Shown here: positions 4,831 through 6,397 of the stretch, one piece after another
How the letters are laid out: each line of letters opens with the position of its first letter
Numbering within the stretch: position 1 is the first letter of the stretch
From: Candidatus Neomicrothrix sp. UBA4742
GTDB taxonomy: Bacteria > Actinomycetota > Acidimicrobiia > Acidimicrobiales > Acidimicrobilacustridaceae
Assembly (NCBI GenBank): GCA_002403895.1
Contig: DHIQ01000082.1
Coordinates: 1,046 to 7,442 of the forward strand
Length of the DNA: 6,397 nt
Direction of reading: 5' to 3'
Made by a program: the position numbers and the translations under genes
Notes under the pieces: generated by a model
The model's database searches: none
What the model was told of the DNA's origin: nothing
What the model saw: only the letters and a program-made list of their open reading frames with translations

Positions 4831-5764
4831 CAACCACTCCATTCAGCGGGGATTCGGAGGATGGGCTCGGCGTGGCACCAGGGACTTCGGCGGTGACCAG
4901 GGCCGGTGGTGCCAAGGTGTCGAGAGCGGGGTCAGCAGGCTCCGGGTCGTCGGCCACGACGACGGCGGGACCCGGTTCGGGGGACTCGGTCGGCAGGCCC
5001 AAGATGGCGGCCAGGAGGGCGTCGAACTCGGCGGCTGCCTCGGCCGCTCCGGCCCGGGTGCCCATGCCGTGGATAGGCAGCGACTGCGCCGCCGCCTCGG
5101 GAATGGCGGCCCGGAGGTGTACCGGCGGAAGGACCTGATCGCCGTAGGTCTCCACTAGCTGCTCGTACCAGTAGCGGGCGTCGCGGGTTCGGCCCAGGCG
5201 GTTGACCACGATGCCGGCCACGCCCAGGCCCTCGGGGCGCCGGGCGCCGACCCGATCGACGGTGCGCAGGATCTGCGCCACCCCGTCGGAGGCCCACGCC
5301 CCCGGCTCGGTCACCACCAGCGCCCGGTCGGCGGCAAACAGGCCGTTCACCGTGAGCAGGCCCAGCGACGGCGGGCAGTCGATGAGGACGAGGTCGTGGT
5401 CGATACCGGCCATCGCCACCTGGAGCCGATGCTGGGCGCCGATCGGGTCGTTGGCCAGCTGCGGCTCCCGCTGGGCCAGCTGCGGAGAGCTGGCGGCGAC
5501 ATCGGGGACGAGCTCACCGTCGGTCGTGGGCCACCGCCCGCTGGTCACCACCGAGCGGAGAACACCAGGCTGATCAGACGCCAGGGCGTGATCGACAGTG
5601 ACCTCGGTATCCCACACGCCGAGCCCGGTACTGGCGTTGGACTGCGGATCGAGATCGACGACCAGCACCCGCAGACCCGACGCGGCGGCAGCCGACGCCA
5701 GCCCGAGGGCCACGGTCGTCTTGCCGACGCCGCCCTTTTGGTTCACCACGGCGATGGACACCAT
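4781..5764 (-). CDS. ParA/Soj-family Walker ATPase with long Pro/Ala-rich C-terminal tail
   Basis: The protein has 327 residues. It opens with the deviant Walker A motif KGGVGKTT (10-17), with signature Lys10 and catalytic Lys15. The switch region VDLDPQSNAST (36-46) and Walker B LVLIDCPPSLGLLTVNG (125-141) follow, then GIVVNR and the usual C-terminal part ending near residue 256 (AEFDALLAAILG). These define a ParA/Soj-type ATPase, which dimerises on ATP and positions cargo on nucleoid or membrane. Residues about 257-327 are Pro, Ala, Ser and Glu rich and probably disordered; typical Soj proteins end near residue 250-270. No parB or parS is visible here, so chromosome segregation cannot be assumed, and an orphan ParA serving another cargo is equally possible. 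The ATG at 5764 has a TACGTT -10 candidate 8 nt upstream and no Shine-Dalgarno. The gene overlaps the downstream small membrane protein by 50 nt and diverges from the peroxiredoxin gene. Confidence 0.92.
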   Translation of the reverse strand: MVSIAVVNQKGGVGKTTVALGLASAAAASGLRVLVVDLDPQSNASTGLGVWDTEVTVDHALASDQPGVLRSVVTSGRWPTTDGELVPDVAASSPQLAQREPQLANDPIGAQHRLQVAMAGIDHDLVLIDCPPSLGLLTVNGLFAADRALVVTEPGAWASDGVAQILRTVDRVGARRPEGLGVAGIVVNRLGRTRDARYWYEQLVETYGDQVLPPVHLRAAIPEAAAQSLPIHGMGTRAGAAEAAAEFDALLAAILGLPTESPEPGPAVVVADDPEPADPALDTLAPPALVTAEVPGATPSPSSESPLNGVVDAAVRPATVAQPSAES

Positions 5765-5772
5765 GGCGGGTA

Positions 5773-5778
5773 AACGTA
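5773..5778 (-). promoter_or_regulatory. Candidate -10 box for a leaderless parA-like transcript
   Basis: On the - strand TACGTT, a TANNNT match, is followed by TACCCGCC and ATG 5764, so transcription should start at or within a couple of bases of the start codon. There is no purine-rich ribosome site between them. No -35 consensus is found. Confidence 0.45.
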
Positions 5779-5804
5779 GTGCAACCGCCTGGGGCTGGCT
5801 CCTT

Positions 5805-5819
5805 CTGACATCGCGTCAG
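5805..5819. promoter_or_regulatory. Inverted repeat in the divergent parA-like/bcp promoter region
   Basis: CTGAC-ATCGC-GTCAG is a perfect 5-bp inverted repeat with a 5-nt spacer, in the middle of the 90-nt gap between the divergent genes. Its left arm with the next base reads CTGACA, matching five of six positions of the TTGACA -35 consensus on +. I see no good -10 at the right distance. It may be an operator, a -35 element or chance. Confidence 0.3.
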
Positions 5820-5854
5820 GGAATACCTCGGTCGCCATCGGACTTGAAGCGGGC

Positions 5855-6337
5855 ATGAGTGATCTGAATCCTCCCCAGCTCGGCCGCGCCCTGCAGGTGG
5901 GTGACGTGGCTCCCGATTTCGAGCTGCCCTCCCAGACCGGCAACACCGTCAAGCTGAGCGACTTCAAGGATCAGTGGATCGTCGTGTACTTCTACCCGGC
6001 CGACGACACGCCGGGCTGCACCAAGGAAGCGTGTTCGTTCCGCGACAACTACGAGGACTTCACCGACGCCGGCGCCGCCGTCATCGGCATCAGCAAGGAC
6101 TCGGTCGACTCGCACCAGAAGTTCGCCGCCAAGTACGAGCTCCCGTTCACGTTGCTCAGCGACAACGGGGCCAAGGTGGCCAAGGCCTGGGGGGTGGGCA
6201 AGTCCCTCGGCATCCTGCCCGGGCGGGTGACCTATGTGATCAGCCCCCAAGGGGTGGTCCGCAAGAAGTTCTCGTCGCAGCTCCAGGCCACCAAGCACAC
6301 CGCCGAGGCGCTCGACACCATCCGGGCCGGCGCCTGA
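5855..6337 (+). CDS. bcp: Bacterioferritin comigratory protein-type thioredoxin-dependent peroxiredoxin (PrxQ)
   Basis: The 160-residue protein is full length for a Bcp/PrxQ enzyme. It reduces hydrogen peroxide and organic hydroperoxides in the cytoplasm, using thioredoxin as electron donor. The thioredoxin fold starts with VGDVAPDFELPSQTG (15-29) and KLSDFKDQWIVVYFYP. The active site DDTPGCTKEACSFRD (50-64) holds the peroxidatic Cys55 and the resolving Cys60 five residues later, the hallmark of the alpha-helical 2-Cys PrxQ type. GISKDSVDSHQKFAAKYELPFTLLSD (78-103) and GRVTYVISPQG with conserved Arg124 complete the family pattern. No signal peptide is present. ATG 5855 is the first Met of the ORF; no strong Shine-Dalgarno precedes it. 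The gene diverges from the parA-like gene, with 90 nt between them. Redox-responsive regulation is not evident from the sequence. Confidence 0.95.
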   Translation: MSDLNPPQLGRALQVGDVAPDFELPSQTGNTVKLSDFKDQWIVVYFYPADDTPGCTKEACSFRDNYEDFTDAGAAVIGISKDSVDSHQKFAAKYELPFTLLSDNGAKVAKAWGVGKSLGILPGRVTYVISPQGVVRKKFSSQLQATKHTAEALDTIRAGA

Positions 6338-6339
6338 CC

Positions 6340-6367
6340 GTCAACTCGTCGGGCGCGAGACGCTGAC
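6340..6367 (+). terminator. Weak candidate terminator hairpin after bcp
   Basis: GTCA at 6340-6343 and CTCG at 6345-6348 can pair with CGAG at 6356-6359 and TGAC at 6364-6367. This gives an interrupted stem with an asymmetric internal loop, starting 3 nt after the bcp stop. There is no T tract. Position after the gene is the main support. Confidence 0.25.
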
Positions 6368-6397
6368 CCCCTCGGCACACGACCCGCCGGCGGGCTG

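Noticed and set aside
4551..5138. Open + strand frame opposite the parA-like 3' end
   Set aside because: Low-complexity Ala/Gly/Arg translation antisense to a clear ParA. It starts inside the hairpin at 4529-4565.
6383..6394. Palindrome CCCGCCGGCGGG near the window end
   Set aside because: Simple GC palindromes of this size are expected by chance at this base composition, and the window ends before any context can be judged.
1..6397. A multi-gene defence, secretion or mobile system
   Set aside because: No nuclease, reverse transcriptase, transposase, integrase, toxin-antitoxin pair, CRISPR repeat or attachment duplication could be seen on either strand. The genes are typical housekeeping and signalling types in separate transcription units.

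Overview
The window is 6.4 kb of GC-rich DNA (estimated by eye at about two thirds G+C, with G/C-biased third codon positions). It looks like an ordinary chromosomal segment of an actinobacterium. Evidence for this is a C-terminal domain resembling the mycothiol-dependent maleylpyruvate isomerase family, a tandem universal stress protein, and several starts that look leaderless, with a TANNNT-type -10 box 6-8 nt before the start codon. A lineage such as Acidimicrobiia is possible but is only inference. I see no tRNA, rRNA, CRISPR array, insertion sequence, phage gene or integration site.

Layout. (1) 1-216: 3' end of an SCP2-like/MDMPI-C-like protein on +. (2) 299-550: small basic-tailed putative DNA-binding protein on +, probably leaderless. 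(3) 571-1365: tandem UspA-like protein on -, converging on (2) with a hairpin between them. (4) 1366-1531: divergent control region with two inverted repeats and a TAGACT -10 box. (5) 1532-2995: membrane-anchored protein with a degenerate GGDEF domain and an apparently intact EAL domain on +. (6) 2996-3126: short convergent gap with weak hairpins. (7) 3127-3732: TetR-type regulator on -, start fixed by an excellent Shine-Dalgarno. (8) 3733-3991: divergent gap with a 12-bp palindrome and a nested inverted repeat. (9) 3992-4498: short receiver-like protein on + that lacks the phosphoacceptor aspartate and ends in arginine-rich RR/DRR repeats. (10) 4529-4565: perfect 16-bp-stem hairpin between convergent genes. 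(11) 5764 down to 4573 on -: a ParA-family ATPase overlapping a small C-terminally membrane-anchored protein. (12) 5855-6337: Bcp/PrxQ peroxiredoxin on +, divergent from parA.

The genes do not form one obvious pathway; the window is a series of one- or two-gene units. Shared themes are signalling and stress: UspA-like, c-di-GMP EAL, receiver-like, TetR and thiol peroxidase. Three of the signalling proteins (GGDEF part, receiver, USP) have lost hallmark catalytic or binding residues, which suggests roles as binding or scaffold proteins. I do not see a clearly new multi-gene system. The two best leads are the pseudo-receiver with arginine-repeat tail (3992-4498) and the overlapping ParA/membrane-protein pair (4573-5764).
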